NCBI RefSeq assembly: GCF_017875465.1
Contig: NZ_JAGGMQ010000002.1
Span: 71,503 to 135,502 of the forward strand
Length of the DNA stretch: 64,000 nt
Reading direction: 5' to 3'
From: Winslowiella toletana
Lineage (GTDB): Bacteria > Pseudomonadota > Gammaproteobacteria > Enterobacterales > Enterobacteriaceae
Below the pieces are notes generated by a model, which saw nothing but the letters and a program-made list of their open reading frames with translations, did not search any database and was not told where the DNA came from. Below are positions 43,006-51,849 of this stretch, piece by piece. Every line of letters begins with the position of its first letter. Positions within the stretch are counted from its first letter, which is position 1. Position numbers and translations under genes: made by a program.

Positions 43006-43803
43006 TCAGGGGCCAAGCAGCGCCGCAGCTTCCGCCGCATCCATACCAAAGCTGACATGACGGCTGCCTGCCGCAGCCGCTTCCATGTGCATTACGCGGA
43101 TATAAATCTGCGTGTTGCGAAAGTCGGCGTGACCTAACCAGCCCTGCAGCACGGCAGGCATGATCCCGCAGTACAGCAGGTGCATAGCGTAGCTGTGTCT
43201 GAGTGTGTGGGGCGTCGGGTCCGGCAGCGACAGGGAAATCCCCTGGCGGGCGATGGCAGCTACGGCACCGCTGAGCCAGTTTCGCGCAGTGTCGTCAGTG
43301 ACCGGCTTCCCGCCACGCCCTTCCCACACCGGCCGGCGGCGGTTAGGGCAGAAGGTTACCAGGTGATCGCGCAGGCGTGCCACGAATCCTTCATCGAGCA
43401 ACGGTACCCGCCGCTGTGCACTGGCGGGCGGCTTGCCGGGCTTGGGGTTGCGCTGGCGCTTCAGTGTCACCAGGCGCACGTGAGGCCGGACACTGTCCAG
43501 CACGATGTCGTCCGGACGGACGGCCAGCGCCTCGTTGATGCGCGCGCCGGTGTTCCAGATGAACTCAAACAGCATACGGCGGTGCAGGTCCGGAACGGCA
43601 CCGAGCAGCACCACCACCTCCGGCGCCAGCAGGTAGCGGGGCAGGGAGTCGTCGCTGGCCAGCTCACGACGCACGGCGAGCGCCAGCCGGTAATCAATCG
43701 ATGGCGTGATCGCGCTGTGCGAAATCTGAGATGTCTGGCGGGGTGACGGGGCCGAAAATTCACGTAGCGTCGTCTGCGCATTTTTCAGGGGCGGCGTAAG
43801 CAT
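43006..43803 (-). CDS. Tyrosine recombinase (ResD-like, module 2)
   Basis: A compact tyrosine recombinase of about 265 residues, homologous in layout to the module 1 recombinase. The arginine is in FEFIWNTGARINEALAV, the H-x-x-R box in TPHTLRHSYAMHLLYCG and the nucleophile in GHADFRNTQIYIRV. The start is uncertain: the frame is open to 43986, and ATG codons at 43830 and 43803 are both possible. Likely function is resolution of plasmid multimers. The shared motif RYLLAPEVVVLL links it to the protein at 21251. Confidence 0.8.
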   Translation of the reverse strand: MLTPPLKNAQTTLREFSAPSPRQTSQISHSAITPSIDYRLALAVRRELASDDSLPRYLLAPEVVVLLGAVPDLHRRMLFEFIWNTGARINEALAVRPDDIVLDSVRPHVRLVTLKRQRNPKPGKPPASAQRRVPLLDEGFVARLRDHLVTFCPNRRRPVWEGRGGKPVTDDTARNWLSGAVAAIARQGISLSLPDPTPHTLRHSYAMHLLYCGIMPAVLQGWLGHADFRNTQIYIRVMHMEAAAAGSRHVSFGMDAAEAAALLGP

Positions 43804-43830
43804 GAGTATCCCGGTGGCGAATGAAGTCAT

Positions 43831-44351
43831 CCATGATAGGGCAGGGGGCCGGCGGAGTCCCGCACGGTAATTCTCCCGGCGCGATTTTATGATTCGGTTG
43901 TTTATGCAGAAATGCACACAAAACCGCAAGTGGGGAATGCTGTTCCGGCGCCATCCAGACAGTATTTCTGCTGGCGGATACACCATATAGTGTCCGGTAA
44001 TGTCAAAAGACCCAGGATAGGCGACAAAAGCCGGCAGAAGACATGATTCGGCTTTCTACCTGAAAAACCGAATTGGATTGTGATAGCCTCACTGGTAAAG
44101 GCAAGCCAGTGCTGCAGCTCTGAGAACGGATCTGACCGACACCAAACAGCCATGCCGTCAGCTGATAACAGGTAGAGCGGGCTTTAGCGCAGACAGAGAG
44201 GGTGAAATCGGGGCACTCTTTATTTTATAAAGTTCGGACGGGCTGTCAGAACGGAAATAACCCGCAGGATTTGCAGAGAACTGAGTGGCATAATCCCTGT
44301 TAATTTCTTTGCCGCCTGCTTATGAAGCCGGTACCTCTACAGGAATTCAGA
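43831..44351. other. Intergenic region, nothing recognised
   Basis: About 500 bp between divergent genes. It contains no supported gene and no clear module 2 operator. Confidence 0.4.
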
Positions 44352-45233
44352 ATGAAATTTTCACACCGTCATGGATATGATCCGGAGTTCATAAATAAGA
44401 CATTCCGGGATGACGCACCTAAATGGGTAAGAAAGCTGTATTTTAAAAAAATCTTGGAAAGGCTCGTCTATGATGCCATGTCATTAATACCGGAAAATAA
44501 ACCTGTTCCTGTGTATGACCTCATTAATGAAATACTCGTTATGGACGATGAGGAACCTGATGACTATTACCTGAATAATACCCCTGCGATGGAAGTCCTT
44601 CGTAACCTGGTGATGAACATACCCTGGTACCGTTTTTACGATACTGTAGAAGCGGTGGCCGAGAGGATAATTGATATAGATGATGAGGATAACTTTTCGC
44701 AGAGCAGGAAAAACGAGTCCTATTCTTTTTCAGCTTACCGCCAGAGAGTGAATGAGCTTTTCTCAGAATATAATGTCGACTGGAAAATGAATGAGTCTGG
44801 CCAGCTGGAACTGCCTTTGCCGCCATTTCTTGAAGAGAAAGTAAAGAGTACAGAGGAAAGGCTTGCAGATCAGTTCGCGCCAGCGAGGATGCACTTTCGC
44901 AAAGCCCGTGCCTTCGCGCTAGGCTCGCACCGGGATGCTGAAAATTCCATTAAAGAGTCCATCAGTGCAATCGAGAGCATATGCAAAACCTTTTACCCGG
45001 ATGCTTCAACGCTGGGAGATGCACTGAAAATGATGAAGAAGGACCGTAGCGTCTCAAGATTGCTCATAGACGTTGTTGAAAAATTTTACGCTTATGCCAA
45101 CGCAGAGCCAGCCGTCAGGCACGGAAGCAATAAAGACTCCGGCGTTCTGGAGTATGACGCAGAGCTGGCACTGCACTTTGCCGCAGCATTTATCAGGACG
45201 CTAATCGTCCGCAGGAAGGAGACTAACAGCTAG
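44352..45233 (+). CDS. AbiJ-NTD4-like protein (possible abortive-infection)
   Basis: A 293-residue protein from the ATG at 44352, with AGGA upstream. The start MKFSHRHGYDPEF resembles the AbiJ_NTD4 opening (FSxRxGY), and the C-terminal helical domain (DAENSIKESISAIESICKTFYPDASTLGDALKMM then YANAEPAVRHGSN and HFAAAFIRTLIV) is the HEPN-like region found in the same family. Such proteins occur in phage-defence and abortive-infection loci. The RHG segment matches the place of the HEPN catalytic motif, but a full R-x4-H is not present. It has its own terminator. Assignment to AbiJ is by pattern and moderately sure. Confidence 0.65.
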   Translation: MKFSHRHGYDPEFINKTFRDDAPKWVRKLYFKKILERLVYDAMSLIPENKPVPVYDLINEILVMDDEEPDDYYLNNTPAMEVLRNLVMNIPWYRFYDTVEAVAERIIDIDDEDNFSQSRKNESYSFSAYRQRVNELFSEYNVDWKMNESGQLELPLPPFLEEKVKSTEERLADQFAPARMHFRKARAFALGSHRDAENSIKESISAIESICKTFYPDASTLGDALKMMKKDRSVSRLLIDVVEKFYAYANAEPAVRHGSNKDSGVLEYDAELALHFAAAFIRTLIVRRKETNS

Positions 45234-45251
45234 CCGGATGCCAGAAAGGCA

Positions 45252-45277
45252 AAAACCCAGCTGGATGGCTGGGTTTT
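45252..45277 (+). terminator. Rho-independent terminator after the AbiJ-like gene
   Basis: AAAACCCAGC / GCTGGGTTTT, a perfect 10-bp stem with a six-base loop, ending in four T residues. Works for both directions, between the convergent genes ending at 45233 and 45361. Confidence 0.88.
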
Positions 45278-45360
45278 GCAGGTCCCTCAAAGGGGATAAA
45301 ACTTAAGGGCCTCTATGGGCTACGGGATAATTATCCCTGAAACTGACGCTGCCGTCAACT

Positions 45361-45837
45361 TCAGGACATCTCTTTAAGCATCCAGGATGCGTTAATCGAT
45401 TTGATGACTGCTTTCTGAATCTCCGCAACGAGTTCCCGGGCAAGACACTGGTTCAGATAGCCTCTGTCCGTTCTGGCGCGGTTGAGCCGGTAACGGCTGA
45501 CCTGCTGAACGAGGTCCGCTTTAGCCCACCGGGTACGCTGAGAGAAGAAGCGGCATTCCTCAATCACGGCTTCCCCAATCTCTACGTGCATACCCCGCTG
45601 CAGCTTATCCCGATCGCATGTTGAAGAGAGTGGAACGATGATGCAGGCATTTCCGTTTATCTTACCGTTCAGAACAACAACCAAGCGGTTCTTGACCATT
45701 TCCGGTGGCAGGTGGCCATCCCAAAAGGTAGTCACCGGTTTTCCATCTGCTCCCAGAGGATAACTCCCGAAATTACATTCCAGGATTTCACCAACTTTTG
45801 GACTGAAATTTATCGGCACACCTCTTCCCCTAATCAA
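45361..45837 (-). CDS. PemK/MazF-like toxin, apparently without antitoxin
   Basis: A 158-residue protein of the MazF/PemK endoribonuclease fold. The characteristic strands are seen in VGEILECNFGSYPLG, VKNRLVVVLNGKINGNACIIVPLSSTCD (the R and PLSS segments of PemK-type toxins) and RWAKADLVQQVSRYRLNRAR. It is longer than typical MazF (about 110 residues). No antitoxin frame precedes or follows: the DNA upstream to 45964 holds only a module 2 operator. It may be an orphan, a diverged regulator or act with an unlinked antitoxin. Confidence 0.7.
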   Translation of the reverse strand: MIRGRGVPINFSPKVGEILECNFGSYPLGADGKPVTTFWDGHLPPEMVKNRLVVVLNGKINGNACIIVPLSSTCDRDKLQRGMHVEIGEAVIEECRFFSQRTRWAKADLVQQVSRYRLNRARTDRGYLNQCLARELVAEIQKAVIKSINASWMLKEMS

Positions 45838-45908
45838 TTTTGCAGCGTGAATTTTTGTTTTCTAAAGAGTAGTATTTTATAAGATAACTAATCAGAAGTA
45901 CACACAAC

Positions 45909-45930
45909 GTAAATACATATTTGTATTTAC
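45909..45930 (+). promoter_or_regulatory. Module 2 operator before the helicase operon (site 5)
   Basis: GTAAATAC-N6-GTATTTAC with perfect arms, 33 bp before the helicase start at 45964, plus a GCAAATAC half-site at 45934. It lies in the divergent promoter region shared with the MazF-like gene, so one regulator may control both. Confidence 0.75.
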
Positions 45931-45963
45931 ACTGCAAATACAACAAATGTTAAAAGGAATTTT

Positions 45964-47946
45964 ATGTCTAGTTACTGCTTTTACTCACAGGATGCGCTAG
46001 AGCTCGCTCAAAGCTCTGGGGTTGATAAGCTCATAAACGACTATGCGGAACAATATAAAAAACAGACGTATATTCTTTGCCGACCGCTATCTAATGAGGA
46101 CGTAAAATATGATTACGATCAGGCTATCGCAGTATTTTCGTCTGGCATAAAACCCTTTTTTGTAGATTTGGGAGACGACGAAAAACTTTTTGAAGAGTAT
46201 CAGGAAGATTTTCTGGAAGATGTCTCTTTTTTAGCGGAAAAATTCAAATACAGGGAAAAAATAGGAAGGAAAAAATCCTGGCAAGGTCTGTTTGATGCTC
46301 TTCCTCGTGATGACATCGACTTCAGTGAACTTGAAGTTGAAATCAAAGAAAGCAGAATCATCGACTTAATAATTTCGTTGATTGTTGGTAGTATCAATGA
46401 CACCTCACGAATTAACCTTGAGGCAAATAATTTATTAGATACAATTAAATCTAAAATAATTTTATTTGATACCGACCAGACTAGTTTCGTTTTCCAAAGT
46501 GGGTACGGAAAAAAAACTGTCATACAAGGTCTGGCTGGTTCAGGAAAAACTGAACTTCTTTTGCACAAATTAAAAGAAATTTATTCTAAAAACACAGATT
46601 CTAAAATTGCTTTTACCTGTCATAACAAAATCCTGGCTTCCACAATGAGATCCAGAATCCCAGAGTTTTTTGACTTTATGCGAGTCGAGAAACAGATTGA
46701 ATGGGGCAGCAAGCTTTTTTGTTTCAATTCATGGGGACAAAGTAGAGATCCTTTTTCTGGCATGTACAGATACATTTGTTTCTTCTACGAAATCCCATTC
46801 GGCGGGTTTGGTAATGGTGATTTTGATAGTTTATGTAAAAAAGCCATCAAAGATATTGAGAGTAGTGGCCGTTCGGATAAGAAAGCTCTTGACTACGTTT
46901 TTGTAGACGAAAGCCAGGATTTCCCACAAAGCTTTATTGATCTTTGTGAAATGGTTACTTCTAAAAAAGTATATGTAGCAGGAGACGTTTTTCAAAACAT
47001 ATTTATGCCTATTAGCGATAACGTTAATCGTGCAGATATAGTCCTTAAAAAATGCTATCGTACAGACCCTAAGAACCTTATGTTTTCACATGCATTAGGC
47101 ATGGGCCTTTTCGAAAATCCAGTTATGAGATGGTTAAAGGAACCTGAATGGGACTCATGTGGATATAAATATAATCAAACCGGGGATAGGGTTCAATTAT
47201 CAAGGGATCTTTTAAGGCGATTTGAAGACATCCCTAAAGATCATAAAAGCACTGACCTTCATTTATTAGAGGGTACGGATAATGGCCCAGATAAAATTAT
47301 AGACATTATAAAAAGTATTCAAACCCGTAACCCCTCTTTAGAGGCAGGTGATATAGCAGTCATTTTTCTTGATACTAGTAATTATATCTATGATCACATT
47401 CACTCATTGGAATCCAAAGTAAAAAAACAATTTGGCTGGGAATCAAATATTTCACATGAAACAAAATCCAAGCAAGAAGGTAAGCTTTTCATCTCTAATA
47501 TAAATAACGCGAAAGGCCTTGAATTTCCTTTTGTTATTTGTTTTGCAATGCGACTTGTTAAGAGAGCGGGTTTCAGGAACGCTCTGTACACTATGATGGC
47601 TAGATCTTTCTTAGAAAGTCACTTAGTTTTAAACAATGATAAAGATAATCCCTCAATACCTAATATTATTGAAGGTTTAGAATTCCTGAATAAAAACAAC
47701 TACATGGATGTTAGAAAGCCATCTGAAGAAGAGATAGCAAATCAAAAAGACTTTATTGTACTTGATGAAGCAGTTTCAATTTCTATATTAGTTAAAAAAT
47801 TCTGCTCTGACAAAAAACCAACACCAAGATTGATTGCAAAAATAATAGATAGGGTTGAAAGAATAATATCAGAAGATGATGATGTAGATGAGGATTATAT
47901 TAAAGGGCTCATTGAAATAGAATATGAAAGGAACAAAAAATTATGA
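45964..47946 (+). CDS. Superfamily 1 (UvrD/Rep-like) helicase, probable defence gene
   Basis: A 660-residue helicase-like ATPase from AT-rich DNA. An N-terminal domain of about 150 residues has no known match. The P-loop is GLAGSGKTE (G189-T196), Walker B is YVFVDESQDF (D315-E316), motif III-like VYVAGDVFQNIF follows, and the SF1 motifs CYRTDPKNL and INNAKGLEFPFVICFAMRL are present, with YTMMARSFLESHLVL in the motif VI position. Its stop overlaps the next start (ATGA). UvrD-like helicases with a metalloprotease or regulator partner are found in phage-defence islands. The next gene is broken by an IS. Confidence 0.85.
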   Translation: MSSYCFYSQDALELAQSSGVDKLINDYAEQYKKQTYILCRPLSNEDVKYDYDQAIAVFSSGIKPFFVDLGDDEKLFEEYQEDFLEDVSFLAEKFKYREKIGRKKSWQGLFDALPRDDIDFSELEVEIKESRIIDLIISLIVGSINDTSRINLEANNLLDTIKSKIILFDTDQTSFVFQSGYGKKTVIQGLAGSGKTELLLHKLKEIYSKNTDSKIAFTCHNKILASTMRSRIPEFFDFMRVEKQIEWGSKLFCFNSWGQSRDPFSGMYRYICFFYEIPFGGFGNGDFDSLCKKAIKDIESSGRSDKKALDYVFVDESQDFPQSFIDLCEMVTSKKVYVAGDVFQNIFMPISDNVNRADIVLKKCYRTDPKNLMFSHALGMGLFENPVMRWLKEPEWDSCGYKYNQTGDRVQLSRDLLRRFEDIPKDHKSTDLHLLEGTDNGPDKIIDIIKSIQTRNPSLEAGDIAVIFLDTSNYIYDHIHSLESKVKKQFGWESNISHETKSKQEGKLFISNINNAKGLEFPFVICFAMRLVKRAGFRNALYTMMARSFLESHLVLNNDKDNPSIPNIIEGLEFLNKNNYMDVRKPSEEEIANQKDFIVLDEAVSISILVKKFCSDKKPTPRLIAKIIDRVERIISEDDDVDEDYIKGLIEIEYERNKKL

Positions 47947-48016
47947 GCCTTTACTTTTTCAATAATGTTCCAGCTCAGGGTAATCCTCCCATTTTTAACG
48001 GAGGTGATAAGTAGAA

Positions 48017-48844
48017 TCAGGTCATGCGTTGAATATGCTGCATCGGCGTGTAGCCATTCAATGCCATATTCGGACGCTCGTGATTATAAAACCATTGCCA
48101 GCGTGTGGCATAGTCCTGCAATTCATCCAGCGAGGAAAACAGGTACTGCCCTAGCCAGTCATAGCGTACTGTACGATTATATCGCTCAATATAAGCGTTC
48201 TGCTGAGGTTTACCGGGCTGAATAAAACGCAGGGTTATATTCTGTCGGGCCGCCCATGACATCAGTATCCTGCCTGTATATTCTGGCCCGTTATCGCACC
48301 GGATAGCTGCTGGTTTTCCCTTCCATTCAATGAGCTGCTCCAGCGTTCTGACCACCCGACTCGCTGGCAGGGAAAAATCCACCTCAATCGCCAGCGCTTC
48401 CCGATTAAAGTCATCGATAACATTCAGTAAACGAACAGAACGTCCATCCGATAGCTGATCATGCATGAAATCCATCGACCAGCATTCGTTGCCACTTTCA
48501 GGCACCATCAGTGGCTCAGGTTTATCCCGTTTCAGTCGTTTTTTCGGCTTGATCCGCATGTTAAGCGACAACCCGCAATAAATCCGGTACACCCTTTTAT
48601 GGTTAAACTGGAAACCTTTTACGTTACGCAGATACAGAAAACACAGGCCAAATCCCCAGTTACGCTGACTGTCAGTGATACGGAGCAGCCAGTCGGCGAT
48701 GACGTCATTTTCTTCATTTCGTTGCGGCTGGTAGCGATAGCAACTTTCGCTGACAACAAACAGCCGGCAGGCAAAACGCACGCTGACGTTTCGGCTCCTG
48801 ACGGCTTCTTGCGCCATCTGCTTTCGACGCGATGGCTTCACCAC
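48017..48844 (-). CDS. IS3-family OrfB transposase (IS407 type)
   Basis: A 275-residue DDE transposase with [16 protein letters not shown] (first D), [12 protein letters not shown] (second D) and [18 protein letters not shown] (E), ending [14 protein letters not shown], typical of the IS407 subgroup. The N terminus overlaps orfA by seven bases in another frame, so the functional protein is the frameshift fusion. Confidence 0.9.
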   Translation of the reverse strand: MVKPSRRKQMAQEAVRSRNVSVRFACRLFVVSESCYRYQPQRNEENDVIADWLLRITDSQRNWGFGLCFLYLRNVKGFQFNHKRVYRIYCGLSLNMRIKPKKRLKRDKPEPLMVPESGNECWSMDFMHDQLSDGRSVRLLNVIDDFNREALAIEVDFSLPASRVVRTLEQLIEWKGKPAAIRCDNGPEYTGRILMSWAARQNITLRFIQPGKPQQNAYIERYNRTVRYDWLGQYLFSSLDELQDYATRWQWFYNHERPNMALNGYTPMQHIQRMT

Positions 48845-49104
48845 TTTTTTGCCATGGCTTCCTGAATAATTTCGGCCTTGAGACGCTCTTCAGCATACAT
48901 TTTTTTGAGGCGACGGTTTTCCTCTTCCAGTTCTTTGAGGCGGGTCATCATGGAAGCATCCATCCCGCCAAAGCGTGAACGCCACTTATAGAAACTGGCG
49001 TTGCTCATGCCATGCTCGCGGCACAGTTCGGCCACCGGCGTTCCTGCCTCGGCTTGCTTCAGGATGGACATGATCTGGCTGTCAGTGAAACGTGATTTTT
49101 TCAT
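48838..49104 (-). CDS. IS3-family OrfA
   Basis: An 88-residue HTH protein ([45 protein letters not shown]) with a leucine zipper ([21 protein letters not shown]). It forms the DNA-binding part of the transposase of the element at 47978-49175. Confidence 0.9.
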   Translation of the reverse strand: MKKSRFTDSQIMSILKQAEAGTPVAELCREHGMSNASFYKWRSRFGGMDASMMTRLKELEEENRRLKKMYAEERLKAEIIQEAMAKKW

Positions 49105-49517
49105 AGAGATCTCCCCGGTTCAGGTTACGAGAAAATTCTACTTATGAACACACCGGTTTTTCGGGGGGATTACCCACCGCCTTCTCCGCAATGAGAAAGA
49201 ACAGCGCCAAATATCCATTTTCGATGAGGAAGATACCAGTAATAGTTTAATTTGGCGCGTTTATGCTGAAAGGTTTATCGATGATGTTACGGACAAAGAT
49301 GCACCTCCTACTTGGATAATTACCATGGTTGGCTTGGATGAAACGGGCCGCAAGGTTAGTCTTTATGAGCATATATCTAAAGTAATTATGCCTATTTCTT
49401 CAGCACCTGAAGGTCTAAATCCAGATAAAATTAATCAGCTTCCAGCGCCTAATGAAATACCCCCTACTAAACTCAAGCGCAGAAGCAAAAAAGACGACAG
49501 AGACCAAAGTGGTAAAA

Positions 49518-50639
49518 ATGCAACTCTTTGATTCTCTCACTCAGTACCGGGGTGACCGCGTGAAATTAGCGAGGTTAGCTAAAGGTATGTCTGGAGAGGA
49601 TGTGGCTAACGCTCTCGGTGTTACCAAGCAATTTATTTCGAAACTTGAAAGGGGCTATCCGCCTGCGGATGCCATGTTGTCGCAACTTGCTAAGGTTTTG
49701 GGCGTATACGAATCATTTTTCTTTACGCCTCGCCCCCATCCTCTGGATGGAGAGCATTGTCATTTTCGCAGTAAACGCTCAAGAACTCAGACATTGGCGA
49801 ATACTGTCATGGCTAGGGCGGAGATACTGGATGAATTTATTCGCAGGTTAGAGGTTGAGGTAGAGTTTCCTGTTCTAGATTTACCGGATGTCTCAGAGTT
49901 GCCGTCGCAATCGCCATCTGATATAGAACGCATCGCTGAAGAGTGTCGACGTTATTGGGAGCTGGGCTTAGGCCCCATTAACTCAATGTCTAATTTCGTC
50001 GAAGGCATAGGTATTGTAATTGCTCATGTTTCAGATGTTGATGACAGAATTGATGCTTTTACCGTTAACAATGTTCGTCCAATCATAATTCGCAACAACG
50101 CCAAAAAGAGCATTTGTCGTTACCGTTCAGATATAGGGCATGAGTTAGGCCACTTAGTTCTACATGAGGGGGTAATTACTGGCGATAAAGTAACCGAGAA
50201 CCAAGCGGACCATTTTTCAAGTGCTTTCATGATTCCAAGGGTTTCATTTATTAATGAGTTTCCCAAAATGCGGGGGTCTCATTTGGATTGGAACGCTCTG
50301 GAGGATTTCAAAGTGCGTTGGAAAATAAGCTTGCGTATGTCCCTATATCGCGCCTGTTTGTTAGGATTAATAACCCCTGAAAAAATGAGGACGGGCTTTA
50401 TTCATCTCAACTCTAAGGGATTTGTATCTACAGAGAAAGGGGACGATCGCATCACCGGTGACTCTCCAGGGATGATGCAACAAGCTATCAGTATGCTTGA
50501 TGATCATTCTTGGGAAGCTGTGTTGGAAGATGCAATGATTAAGCCCGAATTTGTACGCGACAACTTCGGTATCAACAGACCTATAGCCCCTCAGGGCGAC
50601 AACTTGGTTTCAATTTATAAGTATAAAAACTTTGGTTAA
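49518..50639 (+). CDS. XRE-ImmA/IrrE fusion (HTH plus metallopeptidase)
   Basis: A 373-residue protein with an N-terminal XRE helix-turn-helix (RVKLARLAKGMSGEDVANALGVTKQFISKLERG, about 15-50) and a ImmA/IrrE zinc metallopeptidase domain whose HELGH motif (H208-H212, in RSDIGHELGHLVLHEG) is followed by the third ligand region ENQADHFSSAFMIPR. ImmA-type peptidases cleave a cognate repressor on stress, relieving control of a nearby operon. The ATG at 49518 fits the domain start; the longer frame from 49452 overlaps the preceding gene. Third gene of the helicase operon and probably its regulator or sensor. Confidence 0.85.
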   Translation: MQLFDSLTQYRGDRVKLARLAKGMSGEDVANALGVTKQFISKLERGYPPADAMLSQLAKVLGVYESFFFTPRPHPLDGEHCHFRSKRSRTQTLANTVMARAEILDEFIRRLEVEVEFPVLDLPDVSELPSQSPSDIERIAEECRRYWELGLGPINSMSNFVEGIGIVIAHVSDVDDRIDAFTVNNVRPIIIRNNAKKSICRYRSDIGHELGHLVLHEGVITGDKVTENQADHFSSAFMIPRVSFINEFPKMRGSHLDWNALEDFKVRWKISLRMSLYRACLLGLITPEKMRTGFIHLNSKGFVSTEKGDDRITGDSPGMMQQAISMLDDHSWEAVLEDAMIKPEFVRDNFGINRPIAPQGDNLVSIYKYKNFG

Positions 50640-50740
50640 TATGGGTCATCATACAAAAAAATCTGATGTGATTTGACTAAAAACTGGTTAAAGTTCTCTA
50701 CGCTTCGCAAAGCTGCATCCGCAAACTACTGAATATTTTA

Positions 50741-50768
50741 GCCCCGCCAGTATGCGGGGTTCTTATTT
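50741..50768 (+). terminator. Rho-independent terminator after XRE-ImmA
   Basis: CCCCGC-N6-GCGGGG (50742-50759) followed by TTCTTATTT, between the XRE-ImmA gene and the convergent PIN toxin. Confidence 0.8.
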
Positions 50769-50812
50769 AGAAATTGGAAATACCCTTCCCACCCTTGCTG
50801 ACGAAAAATTCC

Positions 50813-51388
50813 CTAAATCATTAATTTATAACCAGTTAAAGCCTTAACCGTCATCGGCAAGCCTAGCTTCAGTAGTATGTCAAAATATTCATCTACTGAT
50901 TTTGGGGGGTTCTTTAGCCGGTCTCGCTGCCTTTGGACAGCCTGTAGAACTAGGGCTTGATTTAAATCCAGCAAGTCAGCGATAAACTCATCAGGATGAA
51001 TTGCTTCAATATCAAACTCAGCCAGGCTTTCCCTTGGAAAATCTTTAAGATTGAAGGTTACAATCACCTCTGAATCGGATCTTATCGCTGCAGCTACAAT
51101 ATGGCGATCGTCAGGATCTGGGAGTGAAACCCCTTCCATAAGATTTTCAAAGCCCGTTACAAGCGCATCAGGTAGGGCTTCGTTCATCAGATCTTCTACG
51201 CGCTTCAATTGTTCACGCTTTAAATCCGGTAAGTTTTCAACCAAATTTCTTTGCCATTCATCATGAATGGTGGCAGTCCATTTGGGTTGATACAGACCAG
51301 ACATCCCAACCTCCATAAGCAGATCGCGGAGCATGTTGGGATAAATGACACAGGCATCAAGTACGACTGGGTAAGGCGAATGATTCAT
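50813..51388 (-). CDS. PIN-domain toxin
   Basis: A 191-residue PIN-domain nuclease. The acidic residues are in YPVVLDACVIYPNMLRD (first D), LPDPDDRHIVAAAIRSDSEVIVTFNLKDFP (the D-D-x-H and N-x-x-D-F motifs) typical of the family. It overlaps the upstream antitoxin gene by one base and follows it, a classic toxin-antitoxin layout; this longer PIN type pairs with an excisionase-like HTH antitoxin. Likely cleaves RNA and stabilises the plasmid. Confidence 0.82.
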   Translation of the reverse strand: MNHSPYPVVLDACVIYPNMLRDLLMEVGMSGLYQPKWTATIHDEWQRNLVENLPDLKREQLKRVEDLMNEALPDALVTGFENLMEGVSLPDPDDRHIVAAAIRSDSEVIVTFNLKDFPRESLAEFDIEAIHPDEFIADLLDLNQALVLQAVQRQRDRLKNPPKSVDEYFDILLKLGLPMTVKALTGYKLMI

Positions 51389-51849
51389 TAATAAAAACCA
51401 AGTTCCTGGCTCAAATCAACCAGTTCTTGCATTGCTTCATTGCTCTCAGTTTCACGCTGAGCTTTATAGCGCATCAAATCAGCAAAAAGAACCCGGCGGT
51501 GACGGCCTGTTTTATGATGTGGAAGCTTTCCTTCTTCTAAAATCTTCACAATGTGAGGGCGTGAAACATTCAGAATGTTGGCGGCTTCCTGCGTAGTTAA
51601 TTCAGCGTGCACGGGGACAACTTGAACCGCGTTCCCTTCAGCGAGTTCACCCAAGATGTTCATTAGCAATCTCAGTGCTGAGGTTGGCAATTCGATCTGA
51701 TGTTTTTCGCCGTTTGCATCGTGAATCGATATTTTTTGCGTTTCTAACTTTGTGGTGAGAAAGGTTGCCAGTTCTCTTTGTCCACGTAACGCAACCTCAA
51801 TTTCCTTCTGAGCCGGAAGGCTTACATTGTCCAGAATTGAGCTAGTCAT
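51388..51849 (-). CDS. Antitoxin with excisionase-type HTH
   Basis: A 153-residue protein with a helix-turn-helix of the MerR/excisionase type (ELTTQEAANILNVSRPHIVKILEEGKLPHHKTGRHRRVLFADLMRYK, about 85-131) and an N-terminal helical region. It is translationally linked to the PIN toxin at 50813 and is the expected antitoxin and operon repressor. The HTH type and the order (antitoxin first) are common in PIN-HTH pairs. Confidence 0.8.
   Translation of the reverse strand: MTSSILDNVSLPAQKEIEVALRGQRELATFLTTKLETQKISIHDANGEKHQIELPTSALRLLMNILGELAEGNAVQVVPVHAELTTQEAANILNVSRPHIVKILEEGKLPHHKTGRHRRVLFADLMRYKAQRETESNEAMQELVDLSQELGFY

Larger units (their letters stand above)
47978..49175 (-). mobile_element. 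IS3-family element inserted in the helicase operon
   Basis: Outer ends share GGGTAATCC followed by C-rich DNA (left 47978, right ending 49175); further in, both ends carry ATAAGTAGAAT (48007 and its complement ending 49145). About 1.2 kb with orfA and orfB. A target duplication is not clear, so the exact boundaries are uncertain by several bases. Confidence 0.8.
47943..49531 (+). pseudogene. Small gene of the helicase operon, interrupted by IS3
   Basis: Starts at the ATG overlapping the helicase stop and reads MSLYFFNNVPAQ before DNA of the IS begins near 47978. After the IS, an open frame continues from about 49176 (HRLLRNEKEQRQISIFDEEDTSNSLIWRVYAERFIDDVTDKDAPPTWIITMVGLDETGRK) to the stop at 49531. 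The joined product would have about 130 residues: an acidic beta-rich middle and a basic tail (KLKRRSKKDDRDQ). It overlaps the XRE-ImmA start by 14 bases. No family recognised. That the two halves are one gene is inferred from position. Confidence 0.6.
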
